64,000 nt of DNA from Desulfobacterium sp. (GTDB lineage: Bacteria > Desulfobacterota > Desulfobacteria > Desulfobacterales > Desulfobacteraceae): the NCBI GenBank assembly GCA_030145245.1, contig JAQYWC010000054.1, forward strand, positions 1 through 64,000. The letters are read 5' to 3'. Below, piece by piece: positions 1 to 9,031 of the stretch; positions within the stretch are counted from its first letter, which is position 1; the number at the start of each line of letters is the position of its first letter. Under the pieces are notes generated by a model that saw only the letters and a list, made by a program, of their open reading frames with translations, did not search any database and had not been told where the DNA came from. Both the position numbers and the translations under genes were made by a program.

Positions 1-226
1 CAACATCGTCTTATGCGATGTCACGAGGTTAAGTTGGTGTCAACATATTCTTTTCCATACTGCCCTTTTGTTCAAACCTTAGGCGGATGGATTCGTTATG
101 CACAACTTAAACTGCTGTCTTAAAACCTGGGTCCACTATAGAGGGAGCATTAGTTTTCAGTAGCGGACCGTAGGATGCCTCCAGTGCGTCATAGCCGTCC
201 GGGTTAGAAACTTGGTTTAAGTTATG

Positions 227-688
227 TTAATTATTGGGGTGGCATTCTGGTTGCCGGCACATCTTGCAATGATGTTTATACATCTCTGTTGTTACAAAAC
301 CAAAACGATCATACAAACGTTTTGCAGGACTACTTGTAATTACAAACAGGGATATTGGTATATGCAATTTTTCAGAGCGTATAATTATTTGGCGGATAAG
401 CGCTGCACCTAAACCCTGTTTTTGAAACTCAGGTAGAATTTGCATTTGATGGATATGCAGTTCATTAATTTTGGGAATTACCTTAATGACGCCAATTATT
501 TTCTTGTCGATCATAACGATCTGGGCATGATTTAATTCATCAGCCGCCTTTTCACGTTCTTCTGTGTCGTTCCAACCGTGGGTGTTTTTGAAAAATGGTT
601 TCATCGTTTTGAGCCGGAGTTGGAATATAAACTCAATGTCGTCATTAGTCGCGGGTCGTAAATTATAATTAATGGTTTCTTGCTTCAT
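227..688 (-). CDS. GNAT family N-acetyltransferase
   Basis: A 153-residue protein with the GNAT fold: an N-terminal RPATNDDIEFIFQLR strand-helix, then the acetyl-CoA binding segment QILPEFQKQGLGAALIRQI (the Q-x-x-G-x-G/A loop), and a C-terminal ending in AKRLYDRFGF, typical of the last helix and strand. It should acetylate a small molecule or protein amine in the cytoplasm; the substrate cannot be told. I place the start at the ATG at 688, because the longer frame would overlap the upstream DUF3795 gene and adds an unconserved leader. With this start the two genes are 19 bp apart on the same strand. The ribosome site is weak (AAAAGAT). The tail is Cys/His-rich (HHCKMCRQPECH), an unusual ending for this family. 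Confidence 0.85.
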   Translation of the reverse strand: MKQETINYNLRPATNDDIEFIFQLRLKTMKPFFKNTHGWNDTEEREKAADELNHAQIVMIDKKIIGVIKVIPKINELHIHQMQILPEFQKQGLGAALIRQIIIRSEKLHIPISLFVITSSPAKRLYDRFGFVTTEMYKHHCKMCRQPECHPNN

Positions 689-707
689 AATTGAATCTTT
701 TAATATA

Positions 708-1162
708 TTAAACGTACCTTGGATCATCTCTTGTTTCGTTATAATAAGTATCAATTCCTACGGCCCTGATCCTCTTATTTAACTTAACCCATCGATCTGA
801 CAGGTGCTCGTCAAACCCAGTTTGTTCGCAAGGGAACTCATCACATTCATAACAAAAATCCAAATCTTTATTTTGATGACAGGCTCGAACCCCGCAGGTT
901 TTAAAAAGTTTACATTGTTCATAACGGCAACCTTTACAATTTTCAGAAGCAAAATAATTCAGCATTTCTTTGAAATCAGGATATTTCTGAAAAATAGGAT
1001 CTCCTACAAGTGTTTCAAACCGTTTGGCATAGGTGTCGAAATTTCCTAACTTTTTTTTAATTGGATACTTAATTTTCGAATGTCTCCATCAATATGTCCA
1101 AAACATTTTTCGCAGCTTAAACCACAGGGACTTAACGCTTCAAGAATCTGTTTTTTTGTCAT
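708..1162 (-). pseudogene. DUF3795 cysteine-rich protein, frameshifted
   Basis: Two frames together make one DUF3795-type protein. The first begins at the ATG at 1162 with a good GAGG ribosome site. It carries the N-terminal motif CGLSCEKC and stops after about 38 codons, just past a run of eight A (minus strand; T8 at 1051-1058). One extra A in that run would read through in frame as LKKKLGNFDTYAKRFETL and join the second frame, which holds the remaining cysteines (ENCKGCRYEQCKLFKTCGVRAC and CYECDEFPC, with no large gaps). DUF3795 proteins are small Cys-rich probable metal-binding proteins of unknown role. The break is either a real homopolymer deletion, a sequencing error, or slippage during expression. 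The second half alone has an internal ATG but would lack the first CxxC. Confidence 0.7.
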
Positions 1163-1219
1163 AGTTGCCTCATGAAATAAAAATCTCAATTTTGTTAAAG
1201 TGTTATGTTTGATCTGCGA

Positions 1220-2140
1220 CTATTTCTCCATCTTACCGAAAGCTGCCAGTACTCTGAGCACGTCCAGAGTAATTTTTCCGCGCCATTCTCTTTCTGCTGA
1301 CTGCCAATCCTGGGGGTATGCTCCTGCCCAATTCCAGAATGGTTTCCACGATCCGTCTTCCTCCTGATTTTGGATTTCATAGTCCAGGTTCTTGTCTATC
1401 GCTTCAGCAATGAGGTGGTGGTACGGTGAATGGGGTGATTTGACCGCCCAGGTCGGTTTCAGGCAATACTCCCCCCACTTGGTATTGTCCGTTTCAATCG
1501 AAGCGGGGATCATTTGCACAAGTTTTTGTTTCAGAAGGGCAGACGCGTCCATTGGTAAATTGTTGCATTGGGAAAGAGACAGATAGCATAGAAGCGTGTC
1601 ACCGGAAACCTTGTCCTCTTCCGTTTCCATGTGTGCAAGAATACGAGTAAGCAGGTCCGTGCGGAAATCTTTGGAAGTCAGCTCATGATAATGAAAAAGA
1701 TACCCGCAGATATTTGCTCTCGGGTTTGCAAGAAAATTACCAAAAGTTTCCTCAAGTCTGTTGTTGTTCCACCAAGGAGCGTGGGGACTTGCTTCTGCAG
1801 TTTCGGGGATGATTCTCCAGACATGGTTGTCCCGATCATAAGTCCTCATAAGGAATTCGATTGCTTTTTTAATCATTGGTTCGCCACACGTGACGTTCAG
1901 ATCAGCAAAGAGTTCCAGGGCGAAAGAGGTACAAAGAGCAGAGCTTTCGGAGGATCTCAGATCCGGTTCCAGGGCATTCCCGAACCCGCCGTCTGGATTC
2001 TGGAACTTGACAAGCTCCTCCAGAATCCGGTTTTTTGGTCCACCATCAAACAGGTGGTGGACCATCGCTTTCTCTAACGGGCGTCCTTCGTTTCTGATGA
2101 ACGCAATTGCTCTTTTAAGGGAAGCACTTGATAGTTTCAT
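1220..2140 (-). CDS. Hypothetical protein with prenyltransferase/squalene-cyclase-like repeats
   Basis: A 306-residue soluble protein with no signal peptide. It contains QNPDGGFGNALEPDLRSSES near residue 50 and NQEEDGSWKPFWNW near the C-terminus. These QxxDGGF/DGSW-type motifs are the repeats of the alpha/alpha-barrel terpene-cyclase and prenyltransferase fold. No DxDD or DCTAE catalytic signature is visible, so enzymatic activity is not implied. The ATG at 2140 is preferred over the one at 2149, because the ribosome site AAAGGA lies directly against the latter. It lies downstream of the AraC-type gene on the same strand with about 30 bp between them and may be co-transcribed. Its function is unknown. 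Confidence 0.6.
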   Translation of the reverse strand: MKLSSASLKRAIAFIRNEGRPLEKAMVHHLFDGGPKNRILEELVKFQNPDGGFGNALEPDLRSSESSALCTSFALELFADLNVTCGEPMIKKAIEFLMRTYDRDNHVWRIIPETAEASPHAPWWNNNRLEETFGNFLANPRANICGYLFHYHELTSKDFRTDLLTRILAHMETEEDKVSGDTLLCYLSLSQCNNLPMDASALLKQKLVQMIPASIETDNTKWGEYCLKPTWAVKSPHSPYHHLIAEAIDKNLDYEIQNQEEDGSWKPFWNWAGAYPQDWQSAEREWRGKITLDVLRVLAAFGKMEK

Positions 2141-2171
2141 TATCGTCATTTCCTTTGTGCAGAAGATAGGG

Positions 2172-3194
2172 TCATCGGTTTGATTTTATCCGGGTGCGGA
2201 ATTGTCCCGGGCTTGAACCCACCCAGCGTTTAAAGGCCCGGCTAAACACGCTTTGCTCGGAGTAGCCCAGTAAGAAGGCGATTTCACTGATCGCTATATT
2301 GGTTTTTTCTAGGAAATAGACCGCCTGCTCCTTTCTGACGTGATCCAGCAGTTTCTGATAGGTGACCCCTTCATTTTTTAGCTGTTTTTGCAGGTTTCGT
2401 GGGCTGACCGCAAGTTTTCGGGCGATGGATTCGATGTCTGTTTTTTCTCCTTTCAGCCTGTTCATCATGATCCGGCTGACCTTATCGCTCCAGGGGCCAT
2501 AGGCATACAGTCGTTGCTGAAGTTTTTGTGCCAGTTGTTCCAGGGTTTCGAGAACCTCTTTATTTGAAAGCTGGAGGGGCAGATCCAGGTGTTTCGTATT
2601 GAATGTCAGTTTGTTTTCCGCTTGGTCAAAGAATAACGGCGCGTCGAATACCCGCTGGTGTTCGGATATGTCCCGGGGGCGTGGATGAACAAAATAGACC
2701 CCGTCAAATTTGATGGTTTTTTCGGAAACCCGATGCAGCACAGAGGTGTAGGCGGCCAGGATCCCTTCGAAAATTTGCCTGGACGGTTTGAAATCATTTG
2801 TATGAAAATGGATCGACAAGGTGGCAAGGTTGCTGTTGAATGAGAAAAGAGGCGTGGTGATATCGTTTAGTAAATTGAAATAGCGACAGAATTTTTCAAT
2901 GGCATCCTTTATGGTGGGTGCGTTGAGCATGAGGATAAACAAAATATGGCCCGGAAAGGCAAAGGCCTTTTCGCCCAGGTGCAGTCCGAGATCCGGGTCA
3001 GCGTTTTTATCCTCCAGGATTTTCCATAGCCTGACAAATTGATGGAACGGAATTCGGGCACCGTTTGTTCCCAGGACAGCCGGATCAAACCCGGCTTCTC
3101 CATAAACTTCGTTCGCATCAATGCCAAACTGGGGGGCGTGGTTCATGATAAAGTTCACATATTCCACTGACGCGCTGATACTGTTGTGTTCCAT
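2172..3194 (-). CDS. AraC family transcriptional regulator (Arabinose_bd/OruR type)
   Basis: About 340 residues. The N-terminal 190 residues match the Arabinose_bd-type sensor domain found in OruR/ArgR-like AraC regulators (FVRLWKILEDKNADPDLGLH and following). The C-terminal 100 residues carry the two helix-turn-helix motifs: ESIARKLAVSPRNLQKQL and ISEIAFLLGYSEQSVFSRAF, followed by KRWVGSSPGQFR. It should bind DNA as a ligand-responsive activator. The start at 3194 gives the domain directly; the frame remains open to 3269 but that region holds candidate operator repeats. It is transcribed divergently from the nitrilase-family gene at 3375, which makes that gene the likely target and its substrate or product the likely effector. 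Confidence 0.88.
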   Translation of the reverse strand: MEHNSISASVEYVNFIMNHAPQFGIDANEVYGEAGFDPAVLGTNGARIPFHQFVRLWKILEDKNADPDLGLHLGEKAFAFPGHILFILMLNAPTIKDAIEKFCRYFNLLNDITTPLFSFNSNLATLSIHFHTNDFKPSRQIFEGILAAYTSVLHRVSEKTIKFDGVYFVHPRPRDISEHQRVFDAPLFFDQAENKLTFNTKHLDLPLQLSNKEVLETLEQLAQKLQQRLYAYGPWSDKVSRIMMNRLKGEKTDIESIARKLAVSPRNLQKQLKNEGVTYQKLLDHVRKEQAVYFLEKTNIAISEIAFLLGYSEQSVFSRAFKRWVGSSPGQFRTRIKSNR

Positions 3195-3233
3195 GGTGTT
3201 TTTCCGCACGTTGCCCCGTTGAGACCTGTTCTG

Positions 3234-3349
3234 TTCGCATAATGTCAAAAAATATTCGCACTTTGCCAAGACAATTTTAAGTTAGACGATCTAAAATCCA
3301 TTGTCAACGGCTGGATATGTTCGCATTACCGGATTTATTAATTATCGCA
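3234..3349. promoter_or_regulatory. Candidate AraC-type operator: TTCGCA direct repeats
   Basis: The divergent region between the AraC-type gene and the amidohydrolase contains TTCGCA at 3234, 3255 and 3320, and a variant TATCGCA at 3343. The first two are exactly 21 bp apart in the same orientation, the two-helical-turn spacing typical of AraC-family half-sites. An imperfect inverted repeat (GACAAT at 3270 with ATTGTC at 3300) lies between the pairs. Binding by the neighbouring regulator is inferred. Confidence 0.45.
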
Positions 3350-3374
3350 TGAACACTTATTATGGAGGTATTTG

Positions 3375-4472
3375 ATGGGCCATTCTGAAAAAGTAAAACC
3401 CGGGTTGAGCTGTGACTCATACATCGCGGTTACCCTGCAGCCAAGGGTGTATGGTTGCCGGAACAAGGAAGATGTCAGAAGAAATATGGATAACCAGTTA
3501 CGCCTGATTGATGATGCCATGTATACCAGCTGGCTGATGGGCGGGGGACCGGTGAAACTGGTGACCTTGCCTGAAGGCTCAATCCAGGGCATGTGGGATG
3601 AAATGTCCCATATGGACCAGGCTGTTTATTGCAGCGATGTTGCCATAACAATTCCCGGTGAGGAAACCGACCGGCTGGCAGAGAAAGCAAAACAGTACAA
3701 TATTTATATCGCCGCGCAAGCAAAAATGATCGACCCCGACATCATGCCGGGCAGGTACTTTAATACCGGTTTTATTATCTCGCCTGAAGGGGAAATTATT
3801 CTTAAGCATACGAAAAATATCATCAGTCTCATTGAAGGGTCGACCAGCCCCTATGATATCTGGGATAGATGGGTTGAGAAAAAAGGGGATAATCTGGAGG
3901 CGTTCTATCCGGTCGTTAAAACAGATATTGGAAACCTGGCCATTGCCATATGTGCGGAAACCATTTTTCCTGAGACGTTCAGAGCGTTTTCCCTCATGGG
4001 GGCCGAGGTGATCGTGAAGATGACAATGGCGGAACCAATGATCATGACCGGGTGGTGGGAATATACAAATAGAACAAGAGCCGCTGATAATGTCTGTTAT
4101 ATCGTTGCCCCTAACTTTGGGCCGTACTATACCAATCCGGAAATCGGCGCGACATATTCCATCTGCGGCGGCAATTCCATGATTGTCGATTACAGGGGCG
4201 ACATCGTTACTAAAGCGGATCACGGAAACGAAGGATCCGTACCCGGTGAAATCTGTATCAAAAAACTTCGTAAATACCGGACGGAATCCCCCCAGGGGCT
4301 AATGTTAACCCAGATGCGATCCGGTCTGTGGAAACAAATTTATGAAAAATGGCCGGATTACCCCAAGAACCTGTATCTTGAGAAAACATACGATGATGCT
4401 GAATCCCGGAATGCGCTTCACAAGCAATTCGGGCAACTGGTTGCTTCCGGGATACATGAACCGCCAGAATAA
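3375..4472 (+). CDS. Nitrilase-superfamily carbon-nitrogen hydrolase
   Basis: A 365-residue cytoplasmic amidohydrolase. The catalytic Glu-Lys-Cys triad of the superfamily is visible: Glu67 in VTLPEGSIQ, Lys147 in GEIILKHTKN, and Cys193 in NLAIAICAETIFPE. The family hydrolyses nitriles or amides to acids and ammonia. The length is near that of aliphatic amidases and nitrilases (about 350), and the protein has an extended insert around the Lys site (SLIEGSTSPYDIWDRW). The ATG at 3375 follows GGAGG with a 7-nt gap; a TTG one codon earlier is less likely. It is divergent from the AraC regulator, suggesting substrate-inducible expression. It could be an amidase, nitrilase or N-carbamoyl hydrolase; the exact substrate is not decided by the sequence. 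Confidence 0.85.
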   Translation: MGHSEKVKPGLSCDSYIAVTLQPRVYGCRNKEDVRRNMDNQLRLIDDAMYTSWLMGGGPVKLVTLPEGSIQGMWDEMSHMDQAVYCSDVAITIPGEETDRLAEKAKQYNIYIAAQAKMIDPDIMPGRYFNTGFIISPEGEIILKHTKNIISLIEGSTSPYDIWDRWVEKKGDNLEAFYPVVKTDIGNLAIAICAETIFPETFRAFSLMGAEVIVKMTMAEPMIMTGWWEYTNRTRAADNVCYIVAPNFGPYYTNPEIGATYSICGGNSMIVDYRGDIVTKADHGNEGSVPGEICIKKLRKYRTESPQGLMLTQMRSGLWKQIYEKWPDYPKNLYLEKTYDDAESRNALHKQFGQLVASGIHEPPE

Positions 4473-4896
4473 CTATCCACCGGTCCATGTGTCAGGATCG
4501 TTGCCCGTGTGGGGGGACAGCTAACCCGGGGGAGGGACGATGGGATAAATAGGAAGCTGTGAAGACGCAGTTGTTCTCTGTTACGAACTCAGTACTTTGC
4601 TCGATATCTTTGACTTATATTAGGATCTAAGATTCGCGATAGGAGCGTTATTTTTTGCTTTGACACCGGGGTCGGACTAGTATATGTCTGGCCATTAAAA
4701 AAAAGCTGATAGTTGAAAATAATTGAAATGGTTAGTTGTTATCAATACGATGTTGTTGTGAAAAAAACCATGTAACAGGGATGTTGTTCCGTGCTCCTGA
4801 ATAGGGTGAGGAAAAACGTGTCCATTGCAATCATGCTGTTTTTTGCGGCCCCATCTCAACAAAACAATGGCAACGTTGTGCAATGGATCGAGAAAA
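4473..4896. other. Intergenic region upstream of the first MCP
   Basis: About 420 bp without a convincing gene. The frame of the chemotaxis protein is open back to 4825, but the segment before 4897 encodes no membrane signal and looks untranslated. I see no clear sigma-28 or sigma-54 promoter and no strong hairpin. Confidence 0.5.
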
Positions 4897-6840
4897 ATGA
4901 AGCTAAAAGTAAAATTCCTTTTCCCTGTTCTTGGTGGCATCCTGGCCGCTCTGCTGGCTATAACCACCCTGGGATATGTCAGTTCCAGAAATGCGCTGAA
5001 GGAGAGCGTTAACGTCCAACTTTCCACTTTTACCAACGCCACATCCGAGGTTCTTTCAAAGTTTATCCGGGATAACCGGAATCTGGTGTCCTACTGGGGA
5101 GGAAACCCCATTTACGGTGATTATGCTGCAGAGCAAAACCGGTTCCGCCTCAAAGAGATTGAGCAAAATTTCTCCCGAATTATCAAGACCTTCGGTCACC
5201 TGGAGAACATGCTTCTGGCCGATCTTGACGGCAATATCATCGCTTCGGCCATGGCGGTGGGGGCGGATGTGAATATCTCGGATCGCGAATACTTTAAAAA
5301 AGCGCTTACCGGGTCATTTGCCACCTCCCGGGTGATCAACAGCCGGATCACAGGTGACCCCATCTATGTGGAAGCGGTTCCCGTATACTGTAATAATACG
5401 CTTTCCGGGAGCCTGGTTGGGCTGATCAAAATCTCTGCCATTACCGACATGTTCATTGATAAAATCAAGGTGGGAGAAACGGGATATGCCTTTGTCATGG
5501 AAAAGGAGGGACCGGTCATCGCCTATCCGGACAAGAGCAAGATCATGAAGCTCAACGGAAACATGTTCGATTTCAGCAAGAAAATACTCGACCGGAAAAC
5601 CGGCCTGATGATTTATGATTTTAAGGGCGCAGAGAAGATATCTGTCTATAAGCAGGAGAAAGAGCTGGGGTGGATCACCGTTATTAATGCCCCCACGTCT
5701 GAAGTCTTCACTGCTGCCGTCACCCTTCGCAATCGTCTTATTCTTATCGCGGTTTTCACCATGGCGGTGATCGGGCTGATGGTGTACACACTCACCCAGG
5801 TCATGGTGGTCAAACGCATCCGGCATATCGCCGGTATCATGAAGGATATCTCTGAAGGTGAGGGGGACTTAACCATGCGGATCCGCAATCAGGCCAATGA
5901 TGAGATCGGGGAGCTGGTCCAATGGTTCAACACCTTTGTGGGCAAGCTTCAGGAGCTGATCAAGGAGATTGCCGCAAAAACCAATGATCTGGATAACGCG
6001 TCCAATAATCTGTCCGGCATCACCCGCCAGATGAACGACGCCTCCACCGGAATGAGTGATAAATCCCTCAGTGTCGCTTCTTCCGCAGGCGAACTCAACA
6101 ATCAGATGACAGGTGTCTCGGCAGCCATGAGCCAGTCCTCGGCCGGTACCGGCATGATTGCCTCTGCCACCGAAGAGATGACCGCCACCATCTCTGAAAT
6201 TGCCGATAACTCAGGGCGAGCCCGTGAAATCTCCACCCATGCCGCTTCAAAGGCGAACGGTGTGGCCAAACGGGTGGAGGAGTTGACTGGAGCGGCCCGG
6301 GGGATTGGCGTGGTCACGGAGACCATCTCAGAGATATCGGAGCAGACAAACCTACTGGCCCTGAACGCCACCATTGAGGCTGCCCGGGCCGGTGAAGCCG
6401 GCAAGGGGTTTGCCGTGGTGGCCGGTGAGATTAAGGAGCTGGCACGCCAGACCGCCGCGGCCACCCATGAGATCACCGAGCGAATCAGCGGAATCCAGAC
6501 CTCCACAGGAAGCGCCAGCACAGACATTGCCGAAATCGACAATATCATTTCCAATGTCAGCGAGATTGTCTCGGAGATCGCGGCATCGGTTCAGGAGCAG
6601 TCGGTCACCACACGGGAAATTGCCGACAACGTGGCCCAGACCTCCATGGGGATTGATGAGGTGTCACAGACCACCAGCAGGAGCAGCCTGGAGACCCAAA
6701 GCATCACCCTTGCCATGGAGGAGATGAAACAGAACGCCAACACCCTCACGGAGAACAGCGCCCAGGTTCAGTCCGACTCTGAACGTCTTTCCTGCCTGTC
6801 CGATGAGATCGCATCCCTGGTCGGTCGTTTCAAGGTATAA
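4897..6840 (+). CDS. Methyl-accepting chemotaxis protein with dCache-type sensor
   Basis: About 647 residues. A first membrane helix at residues 7-27 is followed by a roughly 270-residue periplasmic double-Cache-like sensor ([44 protein letters not shown]). A second membrane helix ([19 protein letters not shown]) leads into a HAMP domain ([20 protein letters not shown]) and a long signalling coiled coil. Its tip carries [19 protein letters not shown] and the preceding NLLALNAT, the CheA/CheW-contact hairpin. It senses a small periplasmic ligand and controls flagellar or twitching motility. The start at 4897 puts the membrane helix at the N-terminus; earlier ATGs give an unlikely leader. It shares architecture and hairpin with the MCP at 51895. 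No CWxxF-type CheR/CheB tether is present at the C-terminus (ends VGRFKV). Confidence 0.9.
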   Translation: MKLKVKFLFPVLGGILAALLAITTLGYVSSRNALKESVNVQLSTFTNATSEVLSKFIRDNRNLVSYWGGNPIYGDYAAEQNRFRLKEIEQNFSRIIKTFGHLENMLLADLDGNIIASAMAVGADVNISDREYFKKALTGSFATSRVINSRITGDPIYVEAVPVYCNNTLSGSLVGLIKISAITDMFIDKIKVGETGYAFVMEKEGPVIAYPDKSKIMKLNGNMFDFSKKILDRKTGLMIYDFKGAEKISVYKQEKELGWITVINAPTSEVFTAAVTLRNRLILIAVFTMAVIGLMVYTLTQVMVVKRIRHIAGIMKDISEGEGDLTMRIRNQANDEIGELVQWFNTFVGKLQELIKEIAAKTNDLDNASNNLSGITRQMNDASTGMSDKSLSVASSAGELNNQMTGVSAAMSQSSAGTGMIASATEEMTATISEIADNSGRAREISTHAASKANGVAKRVEELTGAARGIGVVTETISEISEQTNLLALNATIEAARAGEAGKGFAVVAGEIKELARQTAAATHEITERISGIQTSTGSASTDIAEIDNIISNVSEIVSEIAASVQEQSVTTREIADNVAQTSMGIDEVSQTTSRSSLETQSITLAMEEMKQNANTLTENSAQVQSDSERLSCLSDEIASLVGRFKV

Positions 6841-6868
6841 GTAGACAATATTGCCGGGAGCAGGTGGG

Positions 6869-6902
6869 GGGAGGGTTGAGGGGCTGAGCCCCCAACCCTC
6901 CC
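6869..6902. terminator. Bidirectional hairpin between mcp and the S1-domain gene
   Basis: GGGAGGGTTG at 6869-6878 pairs with CAACCCTCCC at 6893-6902, and GGGG/CCCC extends the stem inward past one bulged A. It sits 28 bp after the mcp stop and just beyond the stop of the converging S1-domain gene. No T-run follows on either strand, so it is a weak rho-independent terminator or an mRNA-end stabiliser. Confidence 0.5.
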
Positions 6903-6909
6903 TGTAATA

Positions 6910-8367
6910 TTACTTCTTCTTTTTCAGGGCTTCCATGAGAAGGCTTCCCATGTCTCCCATGGATTCTTTCTTGGGAGCGGCGAATTTTTTCCAGTCATCC
7001 GAGTCCTTGAGTTCCGGCGGTGCGAGGGAGATGCGGCGTTTGTCCTCGTCCGCAGACTCTACCATGACCGAGACCTTATCCCCTGGCTTGAGGGATTCAT
7101 AATCCGAGGTCTTGGCGGCCTTGGCCATGAGCGAGGCTGGCAAGAGGCCGGTGACTCCGGGCTCGAGGGTGAGGAATATGCCGAACTGCTCACGCTTCTC
7201 CATGGTGGTCTCAACAATGGTGCCGGGCTGGTATTTATCGGCGACGCCTGTCCAGGGATCGCCGTGGGCATCTTTGATGCTCAGGGAGATGCGCCGCTTC
7301 TGGATGTCGATATCCTTTACCACGACCTGGATCATCTCTCCCAGGGTGACCACGTCATCTGCCTTGACGATCCTCTTTATGTGGCTCATCTCGCTCAGGT
7401 GGACCAGGCCGTCCATTCCAGGGGCGATCTCAACAAAGGCGCCAAAGGGGGCGAGGCGTACCACCTTGCCGGTGATCTGATCGCCTGCGCTGAGGTCAGC
7501 TGCCTGGGAGTCCCAGGGATCCTCAGACTGGGCCTGCTTGATGGAGAGGGAGATCTTAGGCAGATCCGACCCCTCTTTGGCCTCTATCTTGAGCAGCTTG
7601 ACCGTAACGGTTTCGCCCTGTTTTACGGCTTCTTCGGGTTTCTCGACCCTGGACCAGCTGAGTTCCGAGATGTGGGCCATGCCTTCGACGCCGGGAACAA
7701 GCTCGATGAATGCACCATAGGGCATGAGCTTGGTGACGCTGCCCCTGAGGATATCACCCTCGGTCACATCCTTGAAGAATTCATCCTGTTTTTCCTTGTT
7801 CTCCATGTTCAACAGGTCCCGGCGGGAGACAACGATGTTGCGTCCGCCCTCTTCAAACCGGGTGATGATGAAGTTGAAGGTGTTGCCCACATACTCTTCG
7901 GTATCTTCCACATATTTGATATCAATCTGGCTCACCGGGCAGAAGGCCCGCTTGCCCATGACACTGACGCTGAACCCGCCCTTGATGGTACCCGAGACCT
8001 TTCCCTCCACCGGGGTGCGGCTGTATGAGGCCTCTTCGAGCATGGAATCGGTGCCGGCCCCGGACAGGGCCGTTGAGAGGGTGACCTCGCTTTCGTTCAT
8101 TGACACCACATAGAGGGTGAGCGCATCACCCACAGCATAGGGGAGCTCCCCGTTTTTATCGAGAAGCTCTGCCTTGTCTACAACCCCGTCGCTCTTTGAA
8201 CCCGTGCTGATGTATACGGCGTTCTGACCGATGGAGATGATTTTGCCTTCTATTTTGTCTCCCTGACGAATGTCGTGGTTGATCTCTGCGTCATAGGAGG
8301 CAAACATCTCTGCAAAGCTTTCTTCTTCCTGATTGTCAGATTCATTGTCTCCAAATTGGTCAGCCAT
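6910..8367 (-). CDS. S1 RNA-binding domain protein (ribosomal protein S1-like, five repeats)
   Basis: A 485-residue cytoplasmic protein made almost entirely of S1/OB repeats: about residues 33-105, 118-187, 204-275, 290-362 and 376-450. Repeats 3 and 4 carry the RNA-binding surface signature (YGAFIELVPGVEGMAHISE; FGAFVEIAPGMDGLVHLSE). Repeat 5 is similar (FGIFLTLEPGVTGLLPASL). Repeats 1 and 2 are divergent, as in true S1, where they bind the ribosome. Escherichia coli S1 has six repeats and 557 residues, so this is a shorter homologue. It could be the organism's S1 or a paralogue. The N-terminus is acidic and the C-terminus ends in a Lys tail. The ribosome site AGGAGA is good. Confidence 0.8.
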   Translation of the reverse strand: MADQFGDNESDNQEEESFAEMFASYDAEINHDIRQGDKIEGKIISIGQNAVYISTGSKSDGVVDKAELLDKNGELPYAVGDALTLYVVSMNESEVTLSTALSGAGTDSMLEEASYSRTPVEGKVSGTIKGGFSVSVMGKRAFCPVSQIDIKYVEDTEEYVGNTFNFIITRFEEGGRNIVVSRRDLLNMENKEKQDEFFKDVTEGDILRGSVTKLMPYGAFIELVPGVEGMAHISELSWSRVEKPEEAVKQGETVTVKLLKIEAKEGSDLPKISLSIKQAQSEDPWDSQAADLSAGDQITGKVVRLAPFGAFVEIAPGMDGLVHLSEMSHIKRIVKADDVVTLGEMIQVVVKDIDIQKRRISLSIKDAHGDPWTGVADKYQPGTIVETTMEKREQFGIFLTLEPGVTGLLPASLMAKAAKTSDYESLKPGDKVSVMVESADEDKRRISLAPPELKDSDDWKKFAAPKKESMGDMGSLLMEALKKKK

Positions 8368-8455
8368 TATTTTTCTCCTGAACAGATAGTTTTGGTTAAA
8401 GCTTTCCTACTATACAATCCCTGCCCGGGTGTAAAGTGAAAATAGCAATAAATTG

Positions 8456-9031
8456 TCATTTGACGGTTAAATTGTTTGGTTTAAAGTTCAACCTGGATTT
8501 TTCAATCCCTTGAACGGAAAAGGGAAAGTGGTTGTTCCTCCGGTCCTCTAAAAAATGACGCAGTGTCTCATGGATTACCGTAAAGGCAAGCTCGTCCCAG
8601 GGAATTTCCGCTTCTTTAAAAAGCCTCACCTCGCTGCTTTCCGGGGTGGGACCGAAATCCAGGGACTGAAGATTTGCCAGGAACATCATGTATATCTGGT
8701 TGACAAAGGTGATGTTGAACAGGCGATAGGGGGCGATGAGTTCCACCTTTGCCAGGGTTTCTTCCCTGGTCTCCCGCATGGCACCCGCTTCAACTGTTTC
8801 TCCGTTTTCAAGGTAGCCTGCGGGCAGGGTCCACAGGCCCCGGCAGGGTTCGATATCCCTCCGGCAGAGCAGGATCGACTCCTCCCAGAGGGGGATGCAC
8901 CCTACAACCATGGTCGGGTTCTGGTAGTAGACAAGACCGCAATTGCTGCACACGGCCCGGCTCCGGTTATCCCCGGGGGGGATGTGCTCTTCCACACCAC
9001 CCCCGCAGCTCTGGCAGAAGTTGATATCCAT
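8456..9031 (-). CDS. Nudix hydrolase with N-terminal zinc ribbon
   Basis: 191 residues. An N-terminal zinc ribbon (CQSCGGGVEE at residue 6, then CSNCGLVYYQNP at about 29) precedes a Nudix domain. The Nudix box starts at about residue 77 (GYLENGETVEAGAMRETREE) and has the REx2EE Mg-binding core. The usual Gly two residues after EE is replaced (EETLAKV), as in several zinc-ribbon Nudix proteins. The family hydrolyses nucleoside diphosphates linked to another group, such as NADH, ADP-ribose or FAD. Its ATG overlaps the stop codon of the upstream GAPDH gene by one base (TAATG), so translation is probably coupled. The link to GAPDH suggests a role around pyridine nucleotide housekeeping, which is inference. 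Confidence 0.85.
   Translation of the reverse strand: MDINFCQSCGGGVEEHIPPGDNRSRAVCSNCGLVYYQNPTMVVGCIPLWEESILLCRRDIEPCRGLWTLPAGYLENGETVEAGAMRETREETLAKVELIAPYRLFNITFVNQIYMMFLANLQSLDFGPTPESSEVRLFKEAEIPWDELAFTVIHETLRHFLEDRRNNHFPFSVQGIEKSRLNFKPNNLTVK

Noticed and set aside
1-226. Integron attC-like bits (CCTTAGGCGG, GTTATGC, GTTAAGTT) next to the acetyltransferase gene
   Set aside because: The core sites do not fit GTTRRRY spacing and no matching palindromic arms are found on the same strand.
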